Notes under the pieces: model-generated
Told to the model about the DNA's origin: nothing
The model's input: the letters and a program-made list of their open reading frames with translations, nothing else
The model's database searches: none
Shown here: positions 50,073 to 58,782 of the stretch, one piece after another
Layout of the letters: every line of letters begins with the position of its first letter
How positions within the stretch are numbered: position 1 is the first letter of the stretch
Source: Hymenobacter sublimis
GTDB taxonomy: Bacteria; Bacteroidota; Bacteroidia; Cytophagales; Hymenobacteraceae
DNA: 64,000 nt
Reading direction: 5' to 3'
NCBI RefSeq assembly: GCF_023101345.1
Contig: NZ_CP095848.1
Span: 743,501-807,500 of the forward strand
Position numbers and translations under genes: made by a program

Positions 50073-51725
50073 TTAGGGGGTAGGCTGCTGGGCCAGTTGG
50101 AGGGCGCGGTACAGGTTCACCAACCCGCCCGTGCGGGAAAGCTCCGCGAAGTCGACGAGGGTAGTGGAGCCTGGCTTGCGGACCTTGGTGTGGTAGGGCA
50201 CCGCTGAATCCAGGATGATGCGCTTGAGCTGCACGGCCGTGAGCTGCGGGTAGTACGATTTCAGGACGGCAGCCATGCCCGCTACCACGGGTGCGGCCAT
50301 GCTCGTGCCACTTAGGTTGCCGTAGCGGCTGCCGGGCAGGGTAGCATAGATCTGGTTGCCAGGGGCAAACACGTCGACCTGGGTTTTGCCGTAGTTGGAG
50401 AAGTCAGCCACCAGATTTTCGTCATTCGTGCGGGCCGAAGCGCCCACCGTAATCATGTTGGGTATGCGCTGGCCGTTCTGGTACACCGGGGCCGGATATT
50501 GGAGCGTTTTGTCGAGGTCCGCGTTTTCGTTGCCAGCCGAGTGCACCAGCAGCACGTTCTTGGTAGCAGCATATTTGATGGCTTCCTCCACGGCTGGGCG
50601 CTGGGGCGAGTAGTACTTACCGAAGCTCATGTTGATGATTTGGGCCCCATTGTCCACGGCGTAACGGATGGCGTTAGCTACGTCCTTGTCCCGCTCATCA
50701 CCGTCAGGTACGGCGCGCACGGCCATGATCTGCACGTTCGCGGCTACCCCCAGCACGCCGAGGCTATTTTCCCGGTCGGCCCCAATGATGCCCGCCACGT
50801 GGGTGCCGTGCATGGGGTCAGGACCGTGCACGTCGCGGTTGCCGTAGTTGCGTTGCTTGGTATCCTCGGGCTGGTCGCCCACAATGGGGCGGGGGTTATA
50901 CTTGAGGTTGAGGCCGTACTCGAGCTGGTCCTGGGTTTCCTTTAGGCCCCTTTTCATTTCTTCCAGCACATCATCCAGGGAGGCAAAGCCGGCTTGCTGC
51001 AGGCTGGTGTAGAGACCCCGGGTAATCTGACGCAGCTGCGGATCCTGGGTGGGCGGGTTGCGCAGGGTGGCCGTATCGAGGCGCGACACGCCCAGGGCCT
51101 GCTTGAGGCCTTCGGCACCCTGGGCATTTTCGGTGTACGCCTGACTGAACTCCTTCAGGCGCTGGCCGTTTTCCTTCACCTTGGCGTCGTAACTCTTCTT
51201 TACCTTCTGGTAGAGGTCAAACTCGGCCCGTTTGGCCGCTGGCACCGCCGTACGCACCTTGCCCGCATACAGGGGCTGAAGCTTGGCCATCAGGCGCGTT
51301 TCCTCCAGGGTTTCCACGTTAATGTTGCGCCCGTCGGGCCCACCCAAGAAGCTCCAGCCCAGTACGTCGTCCGCGTAGCCGTTCTTATCATCATCCTGAC
51401 CATTGCCGGCAATTTCCTTGCGGTTGTGCCAAAGCACGCGCTTTAGGTCCACATGGGCTGTATCAATGCCGGCATCAATAACGGCCACAAGCACTGGGGT
51501 AGAGGCCTTGCCCTGTAGCAGCTCCGTGTAGGCCCGGCGGGCACTAATGCCCATCACGCCCCCGTCCTGCTCTGGGTCGAGTAAGTGCCACTGGGGTGCG
51601 GTCACCGCGGCCGGGGGGGTAGCAGGAGCCGATGCGGCCGGTGGAGTAGTCTGGGCCGAAACTAGGGCGGGAAACAAAAACGAAAGGCCCAGCAACCGCA
51701 GCCGGGAAGGAGAAGGAAACGCCAT
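50073..51725 (-). CDS. S8 family serine peptidase with a large insert in the catalytic domain
   Basis: A 550-residue exported subtilisin-like protease. The ATG at 51723-51725 begins the signal peptide (MAFPSPSRLRLLGLSFLFPALVSAQ). The catalytic triad is D84 in VAVIDAGID, H306 in MHGTHVAG, and S475 in LSGTSMAAP; the oxyanion Asn lies in VHSAGNENAD. Between D84 and H306 there are about 220 residues, far more than in standard subtilisins. Most of this insert is helical and charged (KVKKSYDAKVKENGQRLKEFSQAY) and may be a lid or interaction arm. The Ala/Pro-rich stretch after the signal peptide is a linker. No T9SS sorting tail is present. Substrate unknown. Confidence 0.93.
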   Translation of the reverse strand: MAFPSPSRLRLLGLSFLFPALVSAQTTPPAASAPATPPAAVTAPQWHLLDPEQDGGVMGISARRAYTELLQGKASTPVLVAVIDAGIDTAHVDLKRVLWHNRKEIAGNGQDDDKNGYADDVLGWSFLGGPDGRNINVETLEETRLMAKLQPLYAGKVRTAVPAAKRAEFDLYQKVKKSYDAKVKENGQRLKEFSQAYTENAQGAEGLKQALGVSRLDTATLRNPPTQDPQLRQITRGLYTSLQQAGFASLDDVLEEMKRGLKETQDQLEYGLNLKYNPRPIVGDQPEDTKQRNYGNRDVHGPDPMHGTHVAGIIGADRENSLGVLGVAANVQIMAVRAVPDGDERDKDVANAIRYAVDNGAQIINMSFGKYYSPQRPAVEEAIKYAATKNVLLVHSAGNENADLDKTLQYPAPVYQNGQRIPNMITVGASARTNDENLVADFSNYGKTQVDVFAPGNQIYATLPGSRYGNLSGTSMAAPVVAGMAAVLKSYYPQLTAVQLKRIILDSAVPYHTKVRKPGSTTLVDFAELSRTGGLVNLYRALQLAQQPTP

Positions 51726-52336
51726 GTAAGGAAAGCTCAAAAGCAGAAAGGAAAGCAGAGTGTACGCAAGGATCGGGCCGGGGGTAATTTATTCTAACGT
51801 CACTGCTATAGGGTAGCCCGAACGTTCTCATTCCGGTATCCGCGCTAGCTCCGGTCAGCCACTGTACAGACCCGCATTGCGCCCAGTAGCTGCATTAGGC
51901 CGCTATTAGACCCCAGGCGCAGACCTGCATTTGGCCTTCATCATTGCGCTAAAGTCTTGGACTAGGTAAACAAGCTGGCTATTGATGGAAGCACAAACGG
52001 GTCATGCCGAGGGAAGGAAAGCAGCTCGCTCGAACACGTTGAGTTATTCCCCTATGTCAGCACGTGGGAAGCTTCGGCGCTGCCTTTGCAGGACGATCTT
52101 ATTGCGTAATGCCCTTACGTTTTGGTAGCGTTTACTCGTGGTACATCTTCTGCTGCCTAGTCTGTGCAAATAATCTTCGGGTAGAGGATCTAGGGTTGTG
52201 ATGTCAGCAGTCTTGATTCGTTGCGTGTTGATGAAATAAAGGGTTCTGATCGGGGCTTTTTCTACCCTCCGTGCCGCTCATCCGAACAGTGTGCCGGGCG
52301 TGCGGTTATCTTCACGCTCTCAAGTTGCCCCTCCGT
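51726..52336. other. Intergenic region between divergent subtilase and PIG-L genes
   Basis: About 610 bp without a supported gene. Around 52004-52100 there is a degraded repeat: GTCATGCCGAG near 52005 and, further on, ATGTCAGCACG followed by GGGAAGCTTCGGCG, recalling the hairpin repeats at 17333 and 16591 but with poor stem pairing. TATCTTCA (near 52308) is a 6/8 promoter-like match for the deacetylase gene. Nothing else is supported. Confidence 0.5.
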
Positions 52337-54982
52337 ATGCGTATTCGCTCCTTGCGCCCCCTCCGTGCCGCTTTGCTGGCCTTGCTCACTCATGCACTCA
52401 TTTACTCCTTCGCTGCACAGGCCCAGGCGCCCAAAACGTATTCTTCCTCCGAAATTCTGCTGGGCCTCAAGAAGCTGAACGTGCTGGGCTCGGTGCTCTA
52501 CATTGCCGCCCACCCCGACGACGAAAATACCCGCCTCATTGCTTACATGGCCAACGGCCGCCTGCTGGAAACCGGCTACCTCAGTTGTACCCGCGGCGAC
52601 GGGGGCCAGAACCTTATCGGGCCGGAACTGCGCGAGCAGCTCGGCGTGATACGCACCCAGGAATTGCTGGCCGCCCGGCGCATTGATGGGGGTAGGCAGT
52701 TCTTCACCCGCGCCAACGACTTCGGCTTCAGCAAAACCCCCGATGAAACCTTCACCATCTGGGATAAGGAGCAGGTGCTGTCCGATATGGTGTGGGTGAT
52801 TCGGCAGCGCCGCCCCGATGTGCTCATCACGCGCTTCCCGCCCGACAGCCGCGCCGGCCACGGCCACCACACCGCCTCCGCCATTCTAGCCGCCGAAGCC
52901 TTCGAGGCCGCCGGCGACCCTAAACGCTTCCCCGAGCAGCTCAAATACGTGCAGGTGTGGAAACCCAAGCGCCTGTTCTGGAACACCGGCTCCTTCTTCG
53001 TGAAGCAGGGTGAGGACATGAGCGGCTACCTGAAAGTGGATGCCGGTGCCTACAACCCCCTGCTAGGCCAGAGCTACGGCGAAATTGCCGCCCGCAGCCG
53101 CTCTCAACACAAAAGCCAGGGCTTCGGCTCGGCGGCTCAGCGCGGCGAGGCCCTGGAGTACCTGCAATACGTGAAAGGCGACAAGCCCAAGTCCGACCCC
53201 TTCGAGGGCATTGACATGAGCTGGAACCGGGTGCCCGGCGGCGCGGCTGTGGGAAAGCTGATAGACGAAGTCATCCGCAAGTACGACCCCAGCAACCCCA
53301 GCGCCAGCGTAGCAGGGCTGCTGAAGGTGCGGGAGTTGCTAGAATTTAAAACAACATATATACCACGTCATTCTGCGCCTGAACCACAAACCGTTTTTTG
53401 GGGCGAAACAAAAATAGCTGAAGTCGATATATTGATACAATCTGCCCTTGGCTTACATATAGAAGCAAATGCTTCGCAAAGCGCCGTTTCGCAAGGCGAC
53501 TCCGTAAAGCTAAATGTCGAAGTAGTTAATCGTTCCATTGAATCAGTGATATTGAAACATGCTTTTTGCAGGCCTAATACTTTTCAGAAAGGAAGTCTGA
53601 TAGCAGTTGATTCGTCGATCAGGACGGTGCTGAAACCAGGAGTAGGCAAAAATTTCAGATTGGGTTTTAGAGTTTCGTCGCAAGAATTGGTTTCGCAACC
53701 ATATTGGTTGCGCGAGTCCGGAACGACAGGGATGTATAAAATCCCTGCTATTATTCAGGAAATCAATCAGGGTTTCCCTGAATCTTACGAAAAGCAGTTA
53801 GCGGACCACGGGCTGAATGTTATTACTGGGCAATCGATAGTTGGAACTGCTGAGAATAAATCTGCAGCCAAGGTGTATTTCCAATTTCTGATTGGGAAAG
53901 AGTTACTTGTCCTCACCGTACCAGTCCAATACAAAAGCACTGACCCGGTAGAAGGGGAGAAGTACCGCCCGCTGGTGGTGGTGCCGCCCGTGGCCGTAAA
54001 CATCGGCGGGCGCGCCTACGTCTTCGCTGATAACCAGCCCAAAACCATTCCCGTGACGTTGCGCGCCGGCAAGGCAGGCGTGAAAGGCTCCGTGGCCCTG
54101 ACGTTGCCGCAAGGCTGGAAGTCGGAGCCAGCCAGCTTTACCTTTGACCTCGCCAGTAAAGATGCCGAGCAAACTGTGCAGTTTCGGGTGCAGCCGGGGG
54201 GTGGGGCACAGGAGGGTAAAACCGAGCTACGGGCCGTAGCTACCGTGGATGGGCAAACCTATTCGCGCGGCTACCAGGCCATCGAGTACAACCACATTCC
54301 GACGCAGGTGCTCTTTCCCGAAGCCGTAGCCCCACTGGTGAAGCTGGACCTTAAGCGCAAGGGCCAGGAAATCGGCTACCTCATGGGGGCCGGCGACGAG
54401 GTGCCCGATGCCCTGCGCCAGATCGGCTACACCGTCAACCTGCTCAAGCCCGAAGACCTCACCGACCAGAACCTGCGCCGCTTTGATGCCGTGGTCCTGG
54501 GCGTGCGGGCCTACAATACCGTCGACCGGCTTAAAACCCTCCAGCCTACTCTGCTCCGCTACGTAGAAAACGGCGGCAACCTGGTGGTGCAATACGTAAC
54601 CAACCGCGGCACCGTCATTCCTCAAATCGGGCCCTACCCCCTTACCTTATCCTCCGATAGGGTAACGGTAGAAAATGCGGCTGTTACCTTCCTGAATCCT
54701 CAGCAACCCCTGCTGAACTCGCCCAATAAAATCACCGCCCAGGACTTCGAGGGCTGGGTGCAGGAGCAGGGCCTGTACTACCCCAGCGCCTGGGACCCCA
54801 AGTACCAACCCGTCATCAGCTCCGCCGACCCCGGCGAGAAAGCCAAGGAAAGCGCCATTTTGGTGGCCAACTATGGCAAGGGGCACTACATCTACACTGG
54901 TCTTTCGCTGTTCCGGGAACTGCCCGCCGGGGTGCCCGGTGCCTACCGCCTGCTCACCAACATGGTGTCATTGGGCAAATAG
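52337..54982 (+). CDS. Secreted PIG-L family deacetylase with C-terminal GATase-like domain
   Basis: An 881-residue exported protein. A signal peptide (residues 1-30) precedes a PIG-L/LmbE deacetylase domain: zinc motif AHPDDE (residues 58-63), TRGDGGQN, and a distal HGHH near residue 174. LmbE enzymes remove N-acetyl groups from sugars such as GlcNAc or bacillithiol precursors. The middle (residues about 336-535) is a beta-rich region coded by AT-rich DNA, and a NEW1/alpha-galactosidase-associated-like beta domain follows (VALTLPQGWKSEPASFTFDLASKDAEQ near 590, in part). The C-terminal 200 residues resemble a ThuA/GATase fold (FDAVVLGVRAYNT...VENGGNLVVQYV). The ATG at 52337 is chosen for the signal peptide. 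Confidence 0.9.
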   Translation: MRIRSLRPLRAALLALLTHALIYSFAAQAQAPKTYSSSEILLGLKKLNVLGSVLYIAAHPDDENTRLIAYMANGRLLETGYLSCTRGDGGQNLIGPELREQLGVIRTQELLAARRIDGGRQFFTRANDFGFSKTPDETFTIWDKEQVLSDMVWVIRQRRPDVLITRFPPDSRAGHGHHTASAILAAEAFEAAGDPKRFPEQLKYVQVWKPKRLFWNTGSFFVKQGEDMSGYLKVDAGAYNPLLGQSYGEIAARSRSQHKSQGFGSAAQRGEALEYLQYVKGDKPKSDPFEGIDMSWNRVPGGAAVGKLIDEVIRKYDPSNPSASVAGLLKVRELLEFKTTYIPRHSAPEPQTVFWGETKIAEVDILIQSALGLHIEANASQSAVSQGDSVKLNVEVVNRSIESVILKHAFCRPNTFQKGSLIAVDSSIRTVLKPGVGKNFRLGFRVSSQELVSQPYWLRESGTTGMYKIPAIIQEINQGFPESYEKQLADHGLNVITGQSIVGTAENKSAAKVYFQFLIGKELLVLTVPVQYKSTDPVEGEKYRPLVVVPPVAVNIGGRAYVFADNQPKTIPVTLRAGKAGVKGSVALTLPQGWKSEPASFTFDLASKDAEQTVQFRVQPGGGAQEGKTELRAVATVDGQTYSRGYQAIEYNHIPTQVLFPEAVAPLVKLDLKRKGQEIGYLMGAGDEVPDALRQIGYTVNLLKPEDLTDQNLRRFDAVVLGVRAYNTVDRLKTLQPTLLRYVENGGNLVVQYVTNRGTVIPQIGPYPLTLSSDRVTVENAAVTFLNPQQPLLNSPNKITAQDFEGWVQEQGLYYPSAWDPKYQPVISSADPGEKAKESAILVANYGKGHYIYTGLSLFRELPAGVPGAYRLLTNMVSLGK

Positions 54983-54996
54983 CTGGCCTGCTCGCT

Positions 54997-55087
54997 TGCA
55001 GAGGCGCGTCCCGTTGTGTCTCCTCGTTGCTGACGTTGTTTAGGCCAGACCGTTCAACGAGAAGCCGCGAGGTGTCGCGCCTCTGCA
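54997..55087. repeat. Hairpin repeat of the GCAGAGGCGCG type
   Basis: Outer 12-bp arms (54997-55008 and 55076-55087) with an inner CTCGTTG/CAACGAG stem. The loop carries GCTGACGTT at 55029-55037, the reverse complement of the AACGTCAGC core seen in other repeats. It fills the gap before the PAP2 gene. Confidence 0.75.
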
Positions 55088-55099
55088 CCTATCCTTGAT

Positions 55100-55774
55100 A
55101 TGACTGTCCGCTATTATCTACGCCTATTGCTAATCGCGCTATGTACTTCCCCGATTATTCTCCTGCTGATGAAATGGGTAGACGTGCCCCTTGCCGTGTG
55201 GCTACACCAGCCTGGCGAATCGCTCCGGCCGTTTTTTGCCGGTGTAATGCTGGCAACCGATTACTTGTCGTGGCTTTTCCATGTGCCTAGCCTGATAGGA
55301 GTGCCTGGGGTGTGGCTGTTGCTGCTCCTGCTTTTTCTGCTGAGTTGGGTGCGGCGCCTGCCCCATGCTACCACCTGGCTGGTTGTGCTGCTCACGATGG
55401 TAGGGAGCGAAGGCCTGAGCAACCTCCTGAAACTATACAGCAACCGCCCCCGACCGCTGGATGTATTCGCCCATCATGCGCCCAATGCCAGTTTCTGGCA
55501 GCCAGGTGGTCGGTTTGATGCGTTTCCTTCGGGCCACACGGCGTGGGTGGCGGGTTTGCTGCTACCCCTGGCACTACGGTTTCCGAAGCTGCGGCCGACT
55601 TTGTTGGGCCTGGTGGGGCTGGTAGCGGCGGGCCGGGTAGTGCTGGAAGCTCATTGGCTCAGCGACGTGGTAGGAGCCGGATATCTGGCGCTGCTGCTTG
55701 CCTGCAGCGTCGAAATTGGGACATGGTGGTTGCGGCCAAAACCCGCCGGGGCTCCTGCGCCGAATGCCCGTTGA
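55100..55774 (+). CDS. PAP2 superfamily phosphatase
   Basis: A 224-residue membrane phosphatase with about five helices. The three PAP2 motifs are present: KLYSNRPRP (residues about 113-121), PSGHTAW (near 147), and GRVVLEAHWLSDV (near 180, the R-x5-H-x3-D form). Such enzymes dephosphorylate undecaprenyl diphosphate, phosphatidate or related lipids on the outer face of the inner membrane. Substrate not determined. The first helix begins about residue 6 (YYLRLLLIALCTSPIILLL). Start at the ATG at 55100, immediately after a hairpin repeat. The next gene starts about 40 bp later on the same strand, so a small operon with the symporter pair is possible. Confidence 0.92.
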   Translation: MTVRYYLRLLLIALCTSPIILLLMKWVDVPLAVWLHQPGESLRPFFAGVMLATDYLSWLFHVPSLIGVPGVWLLLLLLFLLSWVRRLPHATTWLVVLLTMVGSEGLSNLLKLYSNRPRPLDVFAHHAPNASFWQPGGRFDAFPSGHTAWVAGLLLPLALRFPKLRPTLLGLVGLVAAGRVVLEAHWLSDVVGAGYLALLLACSVEIGTWWLRPKPAGAPAPNAR

Positions 55775-55815
55775 CTACGTATCTTTCGTTTTTCATTTTC
55801 CCGCTTTTACCGCCC

Positions 55816-55959
55816 GTGTCCTTGCCTTCCTCCGTTTCTGAACCGCAGCATCCCAAGCCGCCCGGCCTACCCTCCTGGCGCGCCTGGTATTGGCTGGTGC
55901 TGGCCGCCTTGGTGGCGGAAGTAGCCTTCTTCACCTACCTGACGCGGCTGTTTGCATGA
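55816..55959 (+). CDS. 47-residue single-helix membrane protein coupled to a sodium symporter
   Basis: A short ORF from a GTG at 55816. It has a Pro-rich cytoplasmic head (LPSSVSEPQHPKPPGLP) and one hydrophobic helix at the end (WRAWYWLVLAALVAEVAFFTYL, in part). Its TGA overlaps the symporter ATG as ATGA (55956-55959). The overlap and the position of the helix favour a real small subunit, comparable to the small partners found with some SSS transporters (for example YjcH before ActP). I recognise no named family. The GTG start is a guess; other in-frame starts are possible. Confidence 0.6.
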   Translation: MSLPSSVSEPQHPKPPGLPSWRAWYWLVLAALVAEVAFFTYLTRLFA

Positions 55960-57665
55960 GCGGGCTAGATTGGCTGGTGCTGGGCGGCACGCTATTATTC
56001 ATTGTGGGCTACGGCACCTGGCGCACGCGCCGGGCCGGCGACACCCTGGATGGTTACCTGCTGGGTGGGCGGCAGGCTTCGTGGTGGGGCATCGGGCTGA
56101 GCATCATGGCGACCCAGGCCTCGGCCATTACCTTTCTGAGTACACCTGGGCAGGCCTACGACGACGGCATGCGCTTTATTCAGTTCTACTTTGGCTTGCC
56201 CGTGGCCATGGTGCTGATTGCCATTTTCGCGGTGCCTATTTACCACCGCCTGCGGGTGTTTACGGCCTATGAATACCTGGAAGGCCGCTTCGACCGGCGT
56301 ACGCGCACCTTCACGGCCCTGCTGTTTCTGGTGCAGCGTGGGCTCAGCAACGGCCTTTCCCTGTACGCGCCGGCCCTGGTGCTTTCGGCCATTCTGGGCT
56401 GGAATATTCACCTTACCGTTTGGCTGCTGGGCATTATCATGATTGCCTACACCGTGTCGGGCGGCACGCGGGCCGTCATGGTGACGCAGCAAGGGCAGGT
56501 GCTGGTTATTTTCGTGGGGCTGCTGGTGGCCGGCTACTTGCTAGTGCACTACCTACCGGCCGAAGTGGGCTTTACGGATGCGCTGCGCCTTGCTGGTCAT
56601 CAAGGCAAACTCAACCTCGTCGATTTTCACTTCGACCCCAAGGACCGCTACAATTTCTGGTCGGGCATGACGGGCGGCTTGTTTCTAGCCCTCTCGTACT
56701 TCGGCACCGACCAAAGCCAGGTGCAGCGCTACCTCACCGGCCGCGACATCACGGAGAGCCGCCTGGGCTTGCTCATGAATGGCCTGCTCAAAATCCCGAT
56801 GCAGTTCGGGATTCTGCTGCTGGGCGTGCTGCTGTTCGTGTTCTACCAGTTCAACCTGGCCCCGCTTACCTTCAACCGGCCCGTCTACATTCAGGTGGCC
56901 CACTCCGAGCAGTACGGCCCGGCCCTGCGGGAGCTGGAGCGCCAGCACGCTACCCTGTTTCAGGCTCGGCGCCAGGCAACCAGCGCGCTGGTAACGGCCC
57001 TGCAAACCGATAATTCCGAAGCCGCGGCCGCCGCCCAAACTCACGTGCAGGCTACCCAGGCTGCCACCCAGGGCTTGCGCACAGAGGCCCAGGCCCTACT
57101 GAAAAAGGCCGTGCCCTCCACCGAAGCCAAGGACACCGACTACGTATTCCTAACCTTCGTGCTGAACTACCTGCCCCGGGGCTTGGTGGGCCTGCTGATT
57201 GCCGTGGTGCTGAGTGCTGCCCTGGGCTCCGCCGCCGCTGGCCTTAACGCCCTGGCTTCCACTACAGTAGTCGACCTATACAAGCCCCGCCGCCCGGACC
57301 TGTCTGAAACGCACTACGTGGGCGCTTCCCGGCTGGCGGCCGTGTCCTGGGGCGTGCTGGGCATCGGCTTTGCTACCTTCGCTGCCCGCCTCGAAAACCT
57401 AATTCAGGCCGTGAACATCCTTGGCTCCCTGTTTTACGGTACCATCCTGGGCATTTTCATGGTGGCCTTTTTCCTGAAATCGGTGGGCAGCAAGGCCGTG
57501 TTTTGGTCGGCGGTGGTAGCGCAGTTGGTGGTGCTGGTGCTCTTTTTCACCACGGAAATCGGCTACCTCTGGTACAACATTCTCGGGTGCGGGGTAGTAG
57601 TGCTGGGTAGCCTGCTGTGGCCGCGCCAAACAGGCTCCATTGCAAAAATTCCGCATCCGGGATAG
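55956..57665 (+). CDS. Sodium:solute symporter (SSS family)
   Basis: A 569-residue transporter with about 14 helices in the LeuT-like SSS fold. Family features: residues 8-25 helix 1, WWGIGLSIMATQASAITFLSTPGQAYDDGM near 50 (unwound helix with the sodium-site residues, given in part), ATYEYLEGRFD-like AYEYLEGRFDRRTR near 108, and SALGSAAAGLNALASTT near 425. A helical, charged insert at about residues 322-395 (ALRELERQHATLFQARRQ) projects between helices and is longer than in standard members. The substrate (sugar, sialic acid, proline or carboxylate) cannot be set. Its ATG overlaps the small membrane-protein stop. A bidirectional terminator follows. Confidence 0.93.
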   Translation: MSGLDWLVLGGTLLFIVGYGTWRTRRAGDTLDGYLLGGRQASWWGIGLSIMATQASAITFLSTPGQAYDDGMRFIQFYFGLPVAMVLIAIFAVPIYHRLRVFTAYEYLEGRFDRRTRTFTALLFLVQRGLSNGLSLYAPALVLSAILGWNIHLTVWLLGIIMIAYTVSGGTRAVMVTQQGQVLVIFVGLLVAGYLLVHYLPAEVGFTDALRLAGHQGKLNLVDFHFDPKDRYNFWSGMTGGLFLALSYFGTDQSQVQRYLTGRDITESRLGLLMNGLLKIPMQFGILLLGVLLFVFYQFNLAPLTFNRPVYIQVAHSEQYGPALRELERQHATLFQARRQATSALVTALQTDNSEAAAAAQTHVQATQAATQGLRTEAQALLKKAVPSTEAKDTDYVFLTFVLNYLPRGLVGLLIAVVLSAALGSAAAGLNALASTTVVDLYKPRRPDLSETHYVGASRLAAVSWGVLGIGFATFAARLENLIQAVNILGSLFYGTILGIFMVAFFLKSVGSKAVFWSAVVAQLVVLVLFFTTEIGYLWYNILGCGVVVLGSLLWPRQTGSIAKIPHPG

Positions 57666-57720
57666 GCTCCGCTTCCTTGCCGTGCCCAGCTGGCATAACA
57701 GCGCAAGTGCACCGTTTACT

Positions 57721-57772
57721 ACCCACAAAAAGGCCCTGAACTTCACGTGAAGTCCAGGGCCTTTTTGTGGGT
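57721..57772. terminator. Bidirectional terminator between symporter and DUF2911 genes
   Basis: An 18-bp outer stem (57721-57738 with 57755-57772, including A5/T5 runs) and an inner ACTTCAC palindrome. It follows the symporter stop by 55 bp and the DUF2911 stop by 14 bp on the other strand. Confidence 0.9.
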
Positions 57773-57785
57773 CAGCGACAAACGA

Positions 57786-58679
57786 CTACAGCTTACCAGC
57801 CTTTTTAGCTTCCATAATCAGGTCTTCGTTCATCTTAACGTAATCAGCATTTTTGGCTTCGAGGGCCAGCTTCTTGGACTGCTCGGCTGCCGTTACGGTG
57901 CCTTTGTAATCCTTCATCTTCATGCGGATTTTGGCTTCGGTGAGGACGTTCCAGAATTTAGGATCGGTAGCATTGGCCTTCTGCATCCAGGCCAGGGCCT
58001 GCTTCAGGTCCTTGTCGTTGTCGAGATAGTACACGGCGGCGGCAGCCATGTCGCCGTTGCTCGGGCTGGCGTTCTTGATGACTTTCTCGTCAATCTGCGC
58101 CATCACCTTCGTTTCTACGTCGGTGGCAATCTTGAACTTAGCACCGGTCAGCTCCCATTGCATGTCCAGGTTGGCGGTAGCGGGAGTGAGGTCGGTGAAG
58201 TTCATGGTGAAGGTTTCTACCTTGGAGGCCAGCTTGTAGGGCTTGATGGTGAAGCGGGCCACGTCCTCATCGTCCTTGAAGCCATCCACGTTGGCGCCCA
58301 TCTTGGTGCTCTTGTTCAGCACCACAATCCACTCCGTTTTGCTGGGGATGGTGTAGATGCCGTATTCGCCGGCCGGTACCTTTTTGCCTTCTACCGTCAC
58401 GTCGTCCGAAAACTTAATGCTAGTGGTGGCGTTGGCACCGGTGCGCCACCGCTTGCTGAACGGAACCAGATTGCCGAAGGCTGCGCGGCCGCGCAGGTTG
58501 GGGCGGGAGTACACCAGCGTTATATCGGTGAGGCCCACGCGCTGCTGAATGGTGCTCTTGGGGCTGGCGGCGGGCGTGCTGATCTGGGCCTGGGCGGCGC
58601 TGGCCAGCAGTAGGCCGCTTACTAGCAGGGTAGCACCCAGGGAGCGGGAAGTAAGCGTCAGGGAAGTCGAGGTTGACAT
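57786..58679 (-). CDS. DUF2911 domain-containing secreted protein
   Basis: A 297-residue exported protein. A signal peptide (to about residue 32, LLLASAAQAQ) precedes the DUF2911 domain, whose core reads VGLTDITLVYSRPNLRGRAAFGNLVPFSKRWRTGANATT (given in part, residues 48-86) with KVPAGEYGIYTIPSKTEWIVVLNK near 103. This is a common Bacteroidota family with no known activity. The last 90 residues are helical and contain TPR-like segments (AAAAVYYLDNDKDLKQALAWMQKA). Sequence AT content upstream is high, with TATTTTTA as a possible promoter element. The ATG is at 58677-58679. Confidence 0.92.
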   Translation of the reverse strand: MSTSTSLTLTSRSLGATLLVSGLLLASAAQAQISTPAASPKSTIQQRVGLTDITLVYSRPNLRGRAAFGNLVPFSKRWRTGANATTSIKFSDDVTVEGKKVPAGEYGIYTIPSKTEWIVVLNKSTKMGANVDGFKDDEDVARFTIKPYKLASKVETFTMNFTDLTPATANLDMQWELTGAKFKIATDVETKVMAQIDEKVIKNASPSNGDMAAAAVYYLDNDKDLKQALAWMQKANATDPKFWNVLTEAKIRMKMKDYKGTVTAAEQSKKLALEAKNADYVKMNEDLIMEAKKAGKL

Positions 58680-58782
58680 GGCAAAAACGGCAAGTGAGAG
58701 AGAATAAATTGCGAAGTAAAAATAGCTAAAACCGGCACATAGCTCAGAAATTTAGCCAACTACTAATTGCAATCGGGTTGGT

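Noticed and set aside
51726..52336. A gene in the 610-bp gap upstream of the PIG-L gene
   Set aside because: Open frames are short and without motifs; part of the gap is degraded hairpin repeat.
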